Assembly (NCBI RefSeq): GCF_014656215.1
Contig: NZ_BNBZ01000012.1
Span: 155,287-219,286 of the forward strand
DNA: 64,000 nt
From: Streptomyces zaomyceticus
GTDB lineage: Bacteria; Actinomycetota; Actinomycetes; Streptomycetales; Streptomycetaceae
Direction of reading: 5' to 3'
A model generated the notes under the pieces. It worked only from the letters and a program-made list of their open reading frames with translations. It did no database searches and was not told the origin of the DNA. The stretch's first letter is position 1; each line of letters starts with the position of its first letter. Both the position numbers and the translations under genes were made by a program. This document shows, in pieces, positions 34,235-44,500 of the stretch.

Positions 34235-35443
34235 ATTCAAGGTCATCGCCTGTTCCCGGCCTCGTGTTCCGAGGCCGGCGTCATCGGAACCACCGGAGAC
34301 ACCGGACCCGCGGGGTGTCGGCACCGCCCTCAGCTCCCGGGGAGCGCGCGACCGGGGAGCGTCCGGACTCCCCGGCCCCGCCGAACGCGTGGCTCCCGCG
34401 GGAAGCGTGGCCGCGGCCACCGGTACGGCCACCGGTACGGTCACGGCTCCGGCCTCCGGTACGGCGAGCGGCATGCCCTCCGGTAGCGCCACGGTCACGG
34501 TCTCCGGTAGCGCCATGGTCACGGCCACGGGCTCCGGGACCGGAGCGGTCTCGGGGGAGCCGCCCTTCGTCAGCAGGACCACACCCCGGGCCGCGACCAG
34601 CGACGCACCGGCCGCGACCAGCCAGCCCCACGCGCCCGCGCGGAACGTCTCGCCGAGCAGTGCCACACCGATCACCGCGGCGGCCGCCGGGTTGGAGAGG
34701 TTGACCACGGCGAGCGGCGCGGCGAGTCCGCCCCGGTAGGCGGCCTGGGAGAGCAGCAGCCCGCCCGACGCGAAGCCCGAGATGAGCAGCGCGAGCAGCG
34801 CGGTCTGCCACCAGCTCGGCTCCCGGCCCGGAAGTTCGAGTGCGAGGGCGGCCGTCAGGGTCTGGGTGAGCGCGGAGGCGACACCCGAGGCGATTCCGGA
34901 GGCCGTGGCGTGCCCGAGTCCGCGGCCGGGGCGCCTGCCGGGCGCGGGCGAACCGGCCCCGTGCGCGCCGTGCAGCCTGCCCGAGGCGAGTACGGCGATG
35001 AGGAGCGCCGTCGCCGCGGCGACGACCAGGGACTCGCGCAGGCTGAGCGCCTCGCCGGGCTCCGTCGGCCCGGTCACGGCGACCAGTCCGACGAGACCGC
35101 CCAGGGTCCACAGGGCCCCGCGCCACTCGGTACGGGTCACCCGCCGCCGTGCGGCGTACGCGCCGAGCGGCAGCGCCGCCACCAGGGTCAGCGCGCCGAG
35201 CGGCTGAACCAGGGTCAGCGGCCCGTAGTGCAGGGCGGCGACGTGGGCGACGGCGCCGGCGGCGTTCAGGCCGACCGCCGACCACCACTGCCCGCGGGCG
35301 AGCAGGGCGCGCAGCGCCCCGCGCCCGTCCGGGGCGGGGGAGGCGGCGGCGAGCCGGGACTGGGCGACGGCCGCGAGCGCGTATCCGGCGGCGGAGACGA
35401 GCGAGAGGAGCACCGCGATGACGGTGCCGACGGCGGGGTTCAT
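34223..35443 (-). CDS. DMT-superfamily transporter with disordered C-terminal tail
   Basis: A 406-residue integral membrane protein with about nine to ten hydrophobic helices between residues 5 and 300, alternating in the manner of EamA/DMT transporters (VIAVLLSLVSAAGYALAA; WWSAVGLNAAGAVAHVAAL; LAVVNLSNPAAAAVIGVALL). The last ~100 residues are Pro/Val/Ala-rich and non-membrane, with repeats such as PVAVTMALPETVTVALPEG. ATG 35443 overlaps the stop of the PAP2 gene by 4 nt (ATGA). The transported compound is unknown. Confidence 0.85.
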   Translation of the reverse strand: MNPAVGTVIAVLLSLVSAAGYALAAVAQSRLAAASPAPDGRGALRALLARGQWWSAVGLNAAGAVAHVAALHYGPLTLVQPLGALTLVAALPLGAYAARRRVTRTEWRGALWTLGGLVGLVAVTGPTEPGEALSLRESLVVAAATALLIAVLASGRLHGAHGAGSPAPGRRPGRGLGHATASGIASGVASALTQTLTAALALELPGREPSWWQTALLALLISGFASGGLLLSQAAYRGGLAAPLAVVNLSNPAAAAVIGVALLGETFRAGAWGWLVAAGASLVAARGVVLLTKGGSPETAPVPEPVAVTMALPETVTVALPEGMPLAVPEAGAVTVPVAVPVAAATLPAGATRSAGPGSPDAPRSRAPRELRAVPTPRGSGVSGGSDDAGLGTRGREQAMTLNSSS

Positions 35444-36300
35444 CGGAGGGCTCCGACCGGAAGAGGGGCCGTACCGAGCGTGCGGGGTACGGGTGGTGGT
35501 GCCGTCCGGCGCCCGGGGGCGCGGACGGCGAGCAGCGCGAGGCCGAGGATCGCGGCGGCGGCGAGCGCGTCGAGCCAGTAGTGGTTGGCGGTGCCGACGA
35601 TGACGAGCAGGGTGAGCAGCGGGTGGAGCAGCCAGAGGACCCGCCAACGGGACCGGGTGGCGGCGATGAGGCCGATCGCGACCATCAGGGCCCAGCCGAA
35701 GTGGAGCGAGGGCATGGCCGCGAACTGGTTCGCCATCGAGTCCGTCTCCGGCGTCGCCCCGTACACGGAGGGGCCGTACACCCGGGCGGTGTCGACGAGT
35801 CCGCCGGCGGCGAGCATCCGGGGCGGGGCGAGCGGCATCAGCAGGTGCAGGGCGAGCGCGGCGGCGGTGACGACCGCGAGGACGCGGCGCGACCACACGT
35901 AGTGGGCGGGGCGGCGCAGATACAGCCAGACGAGGAAGACGAGCGTGGCCGGGAAGTGCACGGCCGCGTAGTAGGTGTTCGCTGCCCGGACCAGGGGTTC
36001 GGCGTGCAGGAGCAGCTGCTGAATCGTTCCCTCGTCCGGCAGGTGGATCGCGCGCTCGGCGTCCCAGACGCGGTCGGCGTTGCGGAAGGCGCGGGTCTCG
36101 TGGCCGTTGGCGAAGAGCCGGCCGAGCTTGTAGACGAGGAAGAGCGCGGTGACGAGCGCGAGCTCGCGCAGGAGCGGCGGTCTGGCGGTCGCGCCGCCGT
36201 CCTCGTCCCCCCTCTCGTGAGCGAGGGGCCCGTCCTGCTCGGCGGGCCTGCCCCGCTCGGCGGGGCCGTCCTGTACGGCGGGGCCGGGGGTAGGTGTCAT
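35440..36300 (-). CDS. PAP2-family membrane phosphatase
   Basis: A 286-residue PAP2 phosphatase. About six transmembrane helices begin near residue 50 after an acidic N-terminal tail. The conserved second and third phosphatase motifs are visible as AAMPSLHFGWAL and ANHYWLDALAA; the first motif is probably the region around LRRPAHYVWSRR but is weak. It likely acts on lipid phosphates at the membrane. ATG 36300 has GCAGGACCGGGG upstream. The DMT gene follows with a 4-nt overlap. The promoter is shared, head to head, with tetR. Confidence 0.85.
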   Translation of the reverse strand: MTPTPGPAVQDGPAERGRPAEQDGPLAHERGDEDGGATARPPLLRELALVTALFLVYKLGRLFANGHETRAFRNADRVWDAERAIHLPDEGTIQQLLLHAEPLVRAANTYYAAVHFPATLVFLVWLYLRRPAHYVWSRRVLAVVTAAALALHLLMPLAPPRMLAAGGLVDTARVYGPSVYGATPETDSMANQFAAMPSLHFGWALMVAIGLIAATRSRWRVLWLLHPLLTLLVIVGTANHYWLDALAAAAILGLALLAVRAPGRRTAPPPVPRTLGTAPLPVGALR

Positions 36301-36393
36301 CCCCGGTCCTGCAGGACGTGGTCCTCGTATCCCGCGTATCCCGCCAGCCATCGTGCGGTCCTCTAATCCGTCAAATCGCCAACAAACGGAGTG

Positions 36394-36465
36394 AGCCTAG
36401 ATCCGTTTTCATCGAGACGCAAGCGTATCGAAACGTTTGCGTCTCGATTGTGCACCCCCTACTCT
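36394..36465. promoter_or_regulatory. symmetric divergent promoters around a 38-bp palindrome
   Basis: The sequence at 36411-36448 is a 38-bp palindrome with two mismatched pairs; its outer arms are ATCGAGACGCAA and TTGCGTCTCGAT. Each arm supplies the -35 box of a promoter: TTGCGT (36437-36442), 17 nt, TACTCT (36460-36465) toward the TetR gene; and TTGCGT on the minus strand (36417-36422), 17 nt, TAGGCT (36394-36399) toward the PAP2-DMT genes. One TetR-type repressor bound here would shut both promoters. Confidence 0.8.
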
Positions 36466-36501
36466 CGTATGTGCAGAGACAGAGGTGTCCTGGAGGGATC
36501 G

Positions 36502-37104
36502 ATGTCCACAGAAGCCGCTACCAGCGCGGCCCGCCGAAGCAAGATCACGCCCGAGCGCGAGACCGAGCTGTACGACGCCGTGCTCTGCCTCCTGCGCGAG
36601 GGCGGCTACGACTCGGTGACCATGGAGGGCGTCGCGGCCCGCACCAAGTGCGGCAAGGCCACCCTCTACCGGCAGTGGGGCACGAAACCCCAGCTCGTCA
36701 CCGCCGCGCTCGCCCAGCGCCGCTGCACCGTCTTCACCGGCATCGACACCGGCACCCTCGCCGGCGACCTGCGCGAGGCCGGCCGGATCGCCGCCTCCCA
36801 CCGCGAGCGCGACGCCGAACTCATGGAGGCCGTCGCCCAGGCCTTCATCCAGCACCCGGACCTGCGCGCCGCACTCCGCGAGACCGTCATCGCCCCCGAG
36901 GTCGCGGCCATCGACGCGGTGGTGGCCCGCGCGGTCGAGCGGGGCGAGGTCGACGCCGACAACCCCGCGATCGGCTTCGTCGCCCCGTGCTTCCTCGGCA
37001 TGCTCCGCGTCGAGCGCCTCTTCGAGGAGCGCTTCTCGGACGTCTCCACCATGCTGACGTTCGTCGACGCCGTCCTGCTTCCGGCGCTGCGCGTCGAGGG
37101 GTGA
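36502..37104 (+). CDS. TetR-family transcriptional regulator
   Basis: A 200-residue TetR-type repressor. The N-terminal helix-turn-helix is clear (ELYDAVLCLLREGGYDSVTM, then EGVAARTKCGKATLYRQWGTK); the rest is an alpha-helical ligand domain of the TetR_C type with AQAFIQHPDLRAALRETVIAP. ATG 36502 follows TGGAGGGATCG. The upstream 38-bp palindrome overlaps its own promoter and that of the PAP2-DMT operon, so autoregulation and control of the neighbour are likely. The ligand is unknown, possibly a compound handled by the DMT transporter. Confidence 0.93.
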   Translation: MSTEAATSAARRSKITPERETELYDAVLCLLREGGYDSVTMEGVAARTKCGKATLYRQWGTKPQLVTAALAQRRCTVFTGIDTGTLAGDLREAGRIAASHRERDAELMEAVAQAFIQHPDLRAALRETVIAPEVAAIDAVVARAVERGEVDADNPAIGFVAPCFLGMLRVERLFEERFSDVSTMLTFVDAVLLPALRVEG

Positions 37105-37133
37105 GTCCCGGGCCCGTCCGTCACCCTGGAGCC

Positions 37134-37511
37134 ATGCCCGCACACAGCCACGACGTCCGCGTCCGCCGGATCTACGAGCCCCCCTCGCCCGACGACGGCG
37201 TACGGGTCCTCGTCGACCGGCTCTGGCCGCGCGGACTCGCCAAGACGGACGCCCACATCGACGAATGGCCCAAGGCGCTCACCCCGTCCACCGAACTCCG
37301 CCGCTGGTACCACGGTCCGGAGGGCGAGTACGAGGAGTTCCGCCGACGGTACGAGGCCGAACTCGCGGCCCCCGAAGCGGCGGCGGCCCTGGACCGGCTG
37401 CGCGACCTCGCGGCCAAGGGGACGATCACCCTCCTGACGGCGGCCAAGGACCCGGCGGTCAGCCACACGGCGGTGCTGGAGGGAGTGCTGGAGCGGCGGT
37501 CGGGGGAGTAG
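37134..37511 (+). CDS. DUF488-family protein
   Basis: A 125-residue protein with the DUF488 hallmarks: VRRIYEPPSPDDGVRVLVDRLWPRGL, shortened to VLVDRLWPRGL, then DEWPKALTPSTELRRWYHG and TLLTAAKDPAVSHTAVL. The function is unknown. ATG 37134 lies 29 nt after the tetR stop with only a weak TGGAG nearby, so co-transcription with tetR is possible. Confidence 0.88.
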   Translation: MPAHSHDVRVRRIYEPPSPDDGVRVLVDRLWPRGLAKTDAHIDEWPKALTPSTELRRWYHGPEGEYEEFRRRYEAELAAPEAAAALDRLRDLAAKGTITLLTAAKDPAVSHTAVLEGVLERRSGE

Positions 37512-37603
37512 CCGGGGGAGGCAACAGGGGAGGCGGTCGACGAAGCGGCCGCGGTCGTGGCCGTGGCCGGGCCCGTCGGGTGCCGGATCAGGGGAGGCGT
37601 CCG

Positions 37604-38119
37604 TCAGGGACGGTTTCCGCGCAGGCCGGGTGCCTCCGCTGCGGCGTCGACCACGGGCGGGGCCTCCGCGCGCCCGGCCAACTCCCGCGCCCACAGCACG
37701 AGTCCGCCGACATCGATCCCGTAGGTGACGGCGACCGCCGCCACGTCCCCCGGCGCGCCCGCCAGGCGGTCCGCGCCGCGGCGCAGCAGCCGCGCCCCGC
37801 CCGGGGCGTTGCCGCGGGCGGCGTGCGTCAGGCCCACGGCGAGCTGCGCGAGCCCCTGCCACAGGTCCCGTTCCGACTCCGGGCCGGACTTCCAGGCGTC
37901 CTCGAAGACCTCGTGCGCGTGAAAGGGCATCCCGGCGTCCAGCAGACGCTGAGCCTCCCGCAGGGTCTCCTCCGGAGTGCGCACGACACCCTCGGGCTGC
38001 CGGGGCACGCCCTCCGCCCCGTACGGCAGCGGCCGGCCGAGCCCGTCGCGGGGACGCGCGCTGCGGGCCCGCCCCTCCTCGTCACGGTCCCTGCCGGGGT
38101 CACTCTCTGTCCGGTTCAC
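37604..38119 (-). CDS. DUF309-family protein
   Basis: A protein of about 171 residues. The DUF309 core is plain: AQRLLDAGMPFHAHEVFEDAWKSGP, in particular HAHEVFEDAW, then LWQGLAQLAVGLTHAARGN and GARLLRRGADRL. The N-terminal ~45 residues are charged and probably disordered. The start is uncertain: GTG 38119 has GGAGGG almost touching it; longer in-frame starts at 38176 or 38209 lack ribosome sites. The function of this helical family is unknown. Confidence 0.8.
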   Translation of the reverse strand: MNRTESDPGRDRDEEGRARSARPRDGLGRPLPYGAEGVPRQPEGVVRTPEETLREAQRLLDAGMPFHAHEVFEDAWKSGPESERDLWQGLAQLAVGLTHAARGNAPGGARLLRRGADRLAGAPGDVAAVAVTYGIDVGGLVLWARELAGRAEAPPVVDAAAEAPGLRGNRP

Positions 38120-38241
38120 CCCTCCATTGTCGCCCCCGGGACGATCAGGACGGCTAGGCTCGTCGGTCCAGCGCATCCCGGGGCCGCGTGCGTCGCGCGG
38201 GCCGGTCATCACGACAACTCGTGCGGAGGAGTGGGTCAGCG

Positions 38242-41145
38242 GTGTCGACGGAGCCCGAACAGCCTTTGCCCGCAAGGCCGTCCGGGTACGACTCGGTCGC
38301 GGGATCCGGGTCGGGCAGAGGCCTCCTGGAGCGACGCTCGGAACTGGCCGCGGCCGCCCACGCGATCGACACGCTCGTCGCGGGGACCGCCGCCGGACGG
38401 GACCCCGATCCGAACCCCGCTCCGGTCACCGGTTCCGTCGACCTCGCCTCCGACGCGGACGCCCCCGCGCCCCACCGCGGAGACCAGAGCGGAGGCCACG
38501 GCGGAGGCGTCCTCGTCTACCGGGGAGAGCCGGGCATCGGCAAGACCGCGCTCCTCGCCGAGATCCGCCGCACGGCCCGGGACCGCTGCACCGTCCTGAC
38601 CGCCCGGGGCGGCGAGACGCTCACCCCGGTCCCCTTCCACCTCACACGCCAACTCCTCCAGCCCGCCCTGGACCGACACGACGCCGAGGAGGTCCGGCAG
38701 CTCTTCGGCGAGCACTACGACCTCCTCGCCCCCGCGCTGGGGCTCGCGGCACCGCCGCCCTCCTCGGCCGCGCCCGCGGACCCGCAGGGCGTACGGGACG
38801 GTCTCGTACGCCTCCTGGACCGCCTCGCCGAGCGACTGCGGGACCGGCCGCCGGTGCTGCTCGTGGACGACGCCCACTGGGCCGACGCCGAGTCCCTGGC
38901 GTGGCTGGAGGCCTACACCCGCACCCGGCGCGACGGCCGCCTGCCCGTCCTGCTCGTCCTCGCCCACCGGCCTCTGCCGAGCGCACCGCGCGGCGCCGGC
39001 GGCCCCACCGTGCCCACCGGCCCCCTCGCCGCGCTCGGCGACCGGGCCGTGCTCACCCTGGGCCTGGACGCCCTCACACCCGAGGCCAGCGCCGTTCTGG
39101 TGCGGGAAGCCCTCGGAGATCACGCGGACGAACCCTTCTGCCACGAACTCTGGACGGTGACCTCCGGGAACCCGTACGAGACGGTCGAATTGCTCGCCAA
39201 GGCCCGCGACCGGACGGTCCGACCCGTCGCGGAATCCGCCGCCCTCCTCCGCGATCTCGCCGCGGGCGCCCGCGGCGGCGGCCTCGTCGCCCGGCTGGAG
39301 GCGCTCGGCACCGGCCCGACCCGGCTGGCCTGGGCGATCGCCGTCCTCGGCGCGGACAGCACACCGATGCTCCTCGCGGCGCTCACGGGGATGACTCCGA
39401 GCGAGGTGGCCGACCACCTCGACCGCCTCCGCAGGGCCAGAATCGTGACCACCCCGCCCCGAGCCGCGCCGACGGACCCCCTCGGCACCGCACCGGACCC
39501 CCGGGGCGCCGCGCAGGCGGCCCCCCAGGAATTCGTCCACCCGCTCATCGCGACCGCCGTCCACGGATCGGTCCCCTCGGCCGTGCGGACCGCCCTGCAC
39601 GGCCGGGCGGCCTGGGCGCTGACCCGAGCGGGACACGGCCCGGCCGCCGCCTCCCGGCACCTGCTCGAAGTACACCCGGACGACGACGAGGACGTCGTCC
39701 GGCAGCTGAGGGCCGCGGCCGTCGAGCACCTCGCCGTCGGAGCCCCCGACGCGGCCCGCCGCTGCCTGGACCGGGCCCTCGCCGAACCGCCCCGCCCGGA
39801 GACGTACGCCACCGTCCTGTACGAGCTCGGCTGCGCGTCCCTGCTCACCGCACCCGCGGCCACGGTCCGCCATCTGCGCTCCGCGCTCGACCTGCCCGGA
39901 CTCGACGACGCGCTCCGTATCGACGCGACCTACCGGCTCGCCCAGGCCCTCGCCCACAGCAACCGGCTCGGGGAGGCCGCGAGGACCGTCGCCGCCGAAG
40001 CCGGCCGGACCCCGCCCGGCACCGGCCGCCGGCGCCTCCAGGCCGCGCACTTCATGTACGAGGGGTTCCAGGCAGCCGAGGAGGACGGTCCCGGCCGCTC
40101 CCGCCGCCTCGCCGAGCTCACCGCGGACTTCACCGGCGCGGACAACTCCGAACGGGCCCTCGTCGCCGTCCGCGCCTTCGACGCGATGCTCCGGGGCGAA
40201 CCCGCCACCGAGGTCGTACGGCTCTGCGACCGCGCCCTCGCCGACGGCGCCCCGGCCGGCGGACTCGGCTGGACCGACACCACCTGGGGCTTCGAGATCC
40301 CGGCACTCACCGGGATCGCGTACGCCTTCGCCGACCGTCCCGACCGGGCCGAGGCCCTGTTCGGAGAGGCGGTCCGGGCCTTCGAGATCTCCGGCTGGAG
40401 CGGGGCCCACCTGGCCTTCGCCCACACCCTTCTGGGCCTGGTCCACCGGAGGCGCGGAAACCTGCCCCGGGCGCAGCGGCACCTGGAGGAAGGACTCCGG
40501 CTGGCCGACCGGGTCGGCACCGGGCTCCCCGTCCACTGGGACACGGCCTGCCTCCTCGTCGACACGCTCCTCGCCCGGGGCCGTACCGGCGAGGCGCGCA
40601 AGGTCGCCGACCACTACGCCTTCGGCCCGCCCTGGCCGGGCGCGATCGTGCTGCCCGACGGCCCGAGCGTCCTCGGCCGGCTGCTGCTCGCCGAGGGCCG
40701 CCGGGAGGAGGCGGTCCACACCCTGGAGGAGGCGGCCGAGGCGCTGACCGTCCGTGGCCGGCACCACGGCGTCTGGGCTCCCTGGCCCTTCGACCTCGCC
40801 CGGGCCCTCGCCCCGACGGACCCGGACCGCGCGGCCCGGATCGCCACCGCGGCCCATGCCCACGCCGAACGCCTCGGCACCCCCACCGCCCTCGGCGAGG
40901 CCCTCCGCTGCCTGGCGCTCTTCGCCGATCCGGCCGAGTCCCGCCGCCTCCTCACCCGCGCCGTCGCGCACCTGGCGGCGTCCCCCTCCCGGTACGAGGA
41001 GGCCCGGGCCCGACGGGACCTCGCCCACGCGACGGGCTCGCCCGCCACCCTCGCCGAAGCGGCGTCCCTGGCCGCCACCTGCGGTGCTGACCACCTCGTC
41101 CCCGACGAGGTGACAGCCCGTGCGTCAACCCACCCCCCGGAGTGA
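38242..41145 (+). CDS. STAND-type AAA ATPase without a DNA-binding domain
   Basis: A 967-residue ATPase similar to the ATPase and TPR parts of LAL/AfsR-like regulators. Walker A is YRGEPGIGKTALLAEI (residues 95-102) and Walker B is PVLLVDDAHWADAESLAW. TPR-like helices fill ~500-950 (for example EGLRLADRVGTGLPVHW). The C terminus (VPDEVTARASTHPPE) has no LuxR or other helix-turn-helix, so it is either a signalling ATPase with a separate partner or a degenerate regulator. GTG 38242 has GGAGGA about 12 nt upstream. The tRNA gene follows after 53 nt. Confidence 0.85.
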   Translation: MSTEPEQPLPARPSGYDSVAGSGSGRGLLERRSELAAAAHAIDTLVAGTAAGRDPDPNPAPVTGSVDLASDADAPAPHRGDQSGGHGGGVLVYRGEPGIGKTALLAEIRRTARDRCTVLTARGGETLTPVPFHLTRQLLQPALDRHDAEEVRQLFGEHYDLLAPALGLAAPPPSSAAPADPQGVRDGLVRLLDRLAERLRDRPPVLLVDDAHWADAESLAWLEAYTRTRRDGRLPVLLVLAHRPLPSAPRGAGGPTVPTGPLAALGDRAVLTLGLDALTPEASAVLVREALGDHADEPFCHELWTVTSGNPYETVELLAKARDRTVRPVAESAALLRDLAAGARGGGLVARLEALGTGPTRLAWAIAVLGADSTPMLLAALTGMTPSEVADHLDRLRRARIVTTPPRAAPTDPLGTAPDPRGAAQAAPQEFVHPLIATAVHGSVPSAVRTALHGRAAWALTRAGHGPAAASRHLLEVHPDDDEDVVRQLRAAAVEHLAVGAPDAARRCLDRALAEPPRPETYATVLYELGCASLLTAPAATVRHLRSALDLPGLDDALRIDATYRLAQALAHSNRLGEAARTVAAEAGRTPPGTGRRRLQAAHFMYEGFQAAEEDGPGRSRRLAELTADFTGADNSERALVAVRAFDAMLRGEPATEVVRLCDRALADGAPAGGLGWTDTTWGFEIPALTGIAYAFADRPDRAEALFGEAVRAFEISGWSGAHLAFAHTLLGLVHRRRGNLPRAQRHLEEGLRLADRVGTGLPVHWDTACLLVDTLLARGRTGEARKVADHYAFGPPWPGAIVLPDGPSVLGRLLLAEGRREEAVHTLEEAAEALTVRGRHHGVWAPWPFDLARALAPTDPDRAARIATAAHAHAERLGTPTALGEALRCLALFADPAESRRLLTRAVAHLAASPSRYEEARARRDLAHATGSPATLAEAASLAATCGADHLVPDEVTARASTHPPE

Positions 41146-41198
41146 GGTAATGTTTTCCCTGCACGGCCGACGCGGAGAGAAACCGCGGAGACGGGCAC

Positions 41199-41272
<74 letters not shown>

Positions 41273-41288
41273 CTTATCGAAGTCGCAG

Positions 41289-41328
41289 GTCAGGGGCCGT
41301 TTCAGAGCAATCTGAAACGGCCCCTGAC
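41289..41328 (+). terminator. tRNA-Pro terminator hairpin
   Basis: Perfect 17-bp arms GTCAGGGGCCGTTTCAG and CTGAAACGGCCCCTGAC flank a 6-nt loop (AGCAAT), followed by TCGTTTTC. It is a strong intrinsic terminator placed just after the tRNA. Confidence 0.9.
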
Positions 41329-41391
41329 TCGTTTTCGGGGACCCGTTGGGGATCAGCCGCAGGTGACTGTTCCCTGTTCCACGGCGCTCAC

Positions 41392-41475
41392 CCGGAGAGT
41401 GCTTCCGACCGTGCAGCCGACAGGGCCCCATAAGGGGTTCCGTCACTGCAGGTCAGAAGCACTCTCCGGCTTTTT
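41392..41475 (+). terminator. long-arm inverted repeat followed by T5
   Basis: CCGGAGAGTGCTTC (41392-41405) is exactly complementary to GAAGCACTCTCCGG (41456-41469), with a 50-nt loop containing GGCCCCATAAGGGGTT, and CTTTTTG follows. Read in the plus direction it resembles a second terminator or the end of a small structured RNA; it also lies downstream of the minus-strand chitinase stop. The remaining tRNA-to-chitinase gap shows no gene. Confidence 0.55.
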
Positions 41476-41515
41476 GATCAAGCCGTGGAGTGTCGGGCTG
41501 GGTGGCTGGGAACGG

Positions 41516-44500
41516 TCAGCCGGCGTTGCCGATCAGTTTCCAGGGCTCGTGGTCGGCGTCGGCCCCGGTGCCCGGGGCGCTGCCCTTCGTCTCCCACTTG
41601 GCCTTCCAGACCTTGCCGTTGTACTTGACCGTGGTCTGCTCGATCGGCTGGGCGGCCGGGGAGTAGATCTTGGTCGCATCCCAGTTCCCGGCACTGCAGC
41701 CACCGGCCGGCGGGGTCGCCCTGCCGAGTCCCTTGAGGTTGTCGTTCACCGGCGCGTACGCCGTACCGCCGATCGACAGGCTCGTGTTCACCGGACCGGT
41801 GATCGGGAGGAAGTAGATGATCGGCAGGTCGAGCGACTTCCCGGCCGGGATGATCTGGCAGTAGTCCAGGGTCGTGCTGACCCGGTGGAACGTCGTACCG
41901 GGCGCCAGCTTCCACCGGCCACCCTGGGCACCGGTCTGCCAGTTGGCGTCCTTGACCAGCGGTGACGTCGAGGCCGGGATGTCGAACGACAACGTGGTGT
42001 CCTTGCCACCGCCGAGCGTGCGCCCGGTGTTGTTGGTGATCCGGACGGTCGGCTGCAGGGGCCACAGGTTCGCCGTGGCGGTCGGGTAGTCGACCATCTC
42101 GACGCTCAGGTCGGCGGTCACCGTCGGCGCGACACCGCTGCTGCCGGTGCGCAGGTTGTTGTCATAGGCGCCGACATTGCCCAGCTTCTCGTTCAGCCGG
42201 GTGGTCAGCGTGTACCCCATCCCGCACGGGGTGTCCGGCTGGACGTCCGCCGGGCAGGAGTAGTCGCCGCCGAGCTCCCACATCATCACGCCGCCCGCAC
42301 CGGTCGACCTGACCAGATCGGCGACGGCGTCCATGCTCTGCTCGTCCTCGGTCGACAGGAAGACCTTCTTCTCGGCGTTCCACAGCCACGACGTCTTCGT
42401 GGTGTCGTCCCAGTACCGGGTGTACCGGCCCGTGCGCCGGTCGGTGACGTCGGTCTCCGGCTTCAGCCCGACGCTGCGTGCGTAGACCGGCGTGATGTTC
42501 TTCTCCAGGTTCTCGGTGTGCCACAGCGGGTTCGTCCCGGAGCCGAGCTCGCTGCCGTTGTTCGTCTCGTCGTGCCAGATGTTGTCGATGCCGAAGGCAC
42601 CGTCACCACAGGGTCGCTTGATGCCCGTTCCCGGCTCGCAGCCGCTCGGCTTCCGCGACGTGCCCCACAGACCGTTCGTACCGCCGGTGACGTTCTGCCA
42701 GCCGCGCGTGTAGTACGGCACACCGATGTTGACGCGCCCGGCCTGCATCGCGCCACGCATGTACTTCATGGCCCAGTCGGTGTTGAAGTACCCGATCCTC
42801 CCGTACTCCGGAGTGGCGTACTGATCGGACAGTTCCGGGTCCTTGCCGTCGTCGAACAGTGCCGCGTTCGGACCCACGACGTCGTTCCAGGTGCCGTGGT
42901 AGTCGTAGGCCATCAGGTTGGTGAAGTCCTGGTGGTCCAGCGCGGTCTGGTTCGCCATCCCGCGGGCCAGATAGCCGGAGGCCGACGACGCCGAGGTGAG
43001 CAGGTAGTACCTGTCGTCCGCGACCGAAGCCCGGTTCAGCGAGTCCCGCAGCGTCTTCATCAACGCGGCGTACGTCGTGGGCAGACCCTTGCGACGCGGG
43101 TTCGACAGCGCCCAGTCGGTCGGATTGCCGGTGTCCTCGAGGACCGTGGGGTACTCGAAGTCGATGTCGACGCCGTCGAACCCGTAGGTCCGCAGGAAGT
43201 CCACGACCGAGCGCGAGAACGTGTCGACGCCGCTCTGGTTGACCGAGCCGTCGGCGTTGGTGGTCATCGCGTAGAAGCCCCCGGAACCGGCCCAGCCACC
43301 GACCGAGATCAGCGTCTTCACCCGCGGGTGCAGGCGTTTGTACTTCGTCAGCAGGTTGAAGTGCCCCTTGTAGGGCAACGAGGGATCCATCTCGGCGCCG
43401 ACCTCGCCGGGCCACTCCTTCTGGGTGGCGTTCGAGTCGACCTTGATCCGGTTGTTCTCCACCGACGCGAACGCGTAGTTGAGGTGGGTCACCTTCGACC
43501 ACGGGATGTTCTTCACCAGGTAGTGCGGCGTGCCGTCGGCGCCCGTGCGACCACCGTTGAAGTAGCCCACGACCCGGCGGTCCCGGCCCTGGCCGAGCCA
43601 TTCCCGGCCGTCGCTCTGATAGACCTTGCAGTACGGCGTCGCCACGCCCGGCGTGGCCGCCAGACCCTCCGGCCGGCAGTCGCCGGACGCACCCGGCCGC
43701 GCACCGCCGTCGTCGCCACCGGGGTGCGACTCCATCGGGTCGCCGACACCGCCGTTGACACCGAGGTCACCGGCACCGCCGTCGCTGCGGCTGCCGTCGC
43801 CGTAACTCGGCACCAACCAGCCCTCGATGTCCCCGGCGCCACTCGCCACGGCCGCCCTGACGGCGGTCTTCGCCGTCCGAGAGCCGGTCGTACCGGAGCG
43901 GATCATGGCGAAGTCCTCGATCCCGTCGCCGTCCAGGTCGGCGAAGGTCCCGACGGTGCCCTGGAACGGATCGTCGGCGCGGATCACGCCCAGCGATTTC
44001 CAGCCCTTGGTGACGCTCCACGGAGCGCCGGTGTTCTGCCAGGCCCGGACCTCACCGGTGGTGAACTCGACCCGGACCGTGTCGGCCTTGCCGTCACCGG
44101 TGATGTCGGCGAAGGCGACCTGTGCGCCGCGCGCCTCCCCCGGAGTGCCGAAGCCCTCGACCTTCTCCCAGCCGCCCGGCGTCGGCATTCCCTTGCCCTT
44201 GTTCCGCCAGGCGGTCGGGAAGCTCATCCGGTCCAGCGTGATCAGGTCGTCGCGGCCGTCACCGTCGATGTCGGTGAAGTACAGCTCCGGCTCGTAGACG
44301 AGGTTGTTCGCGACGATCGTCGGGCTGTCCCAACTGATCCTGCCGCCGCTGCTGGTGTTCCGTGCCATCCGCATCGCGGGGATGCCGGCCGGCGAGTCGG
44401 GCGGGTACAGGATCCGGATGTAGTCGTCCTTGCCGTCGGCGTCCAGGTCGGCGAAGTAGACCCGGTCCGGGTCGGTCCCGCGGTCGGCCGGGCTGATGTC

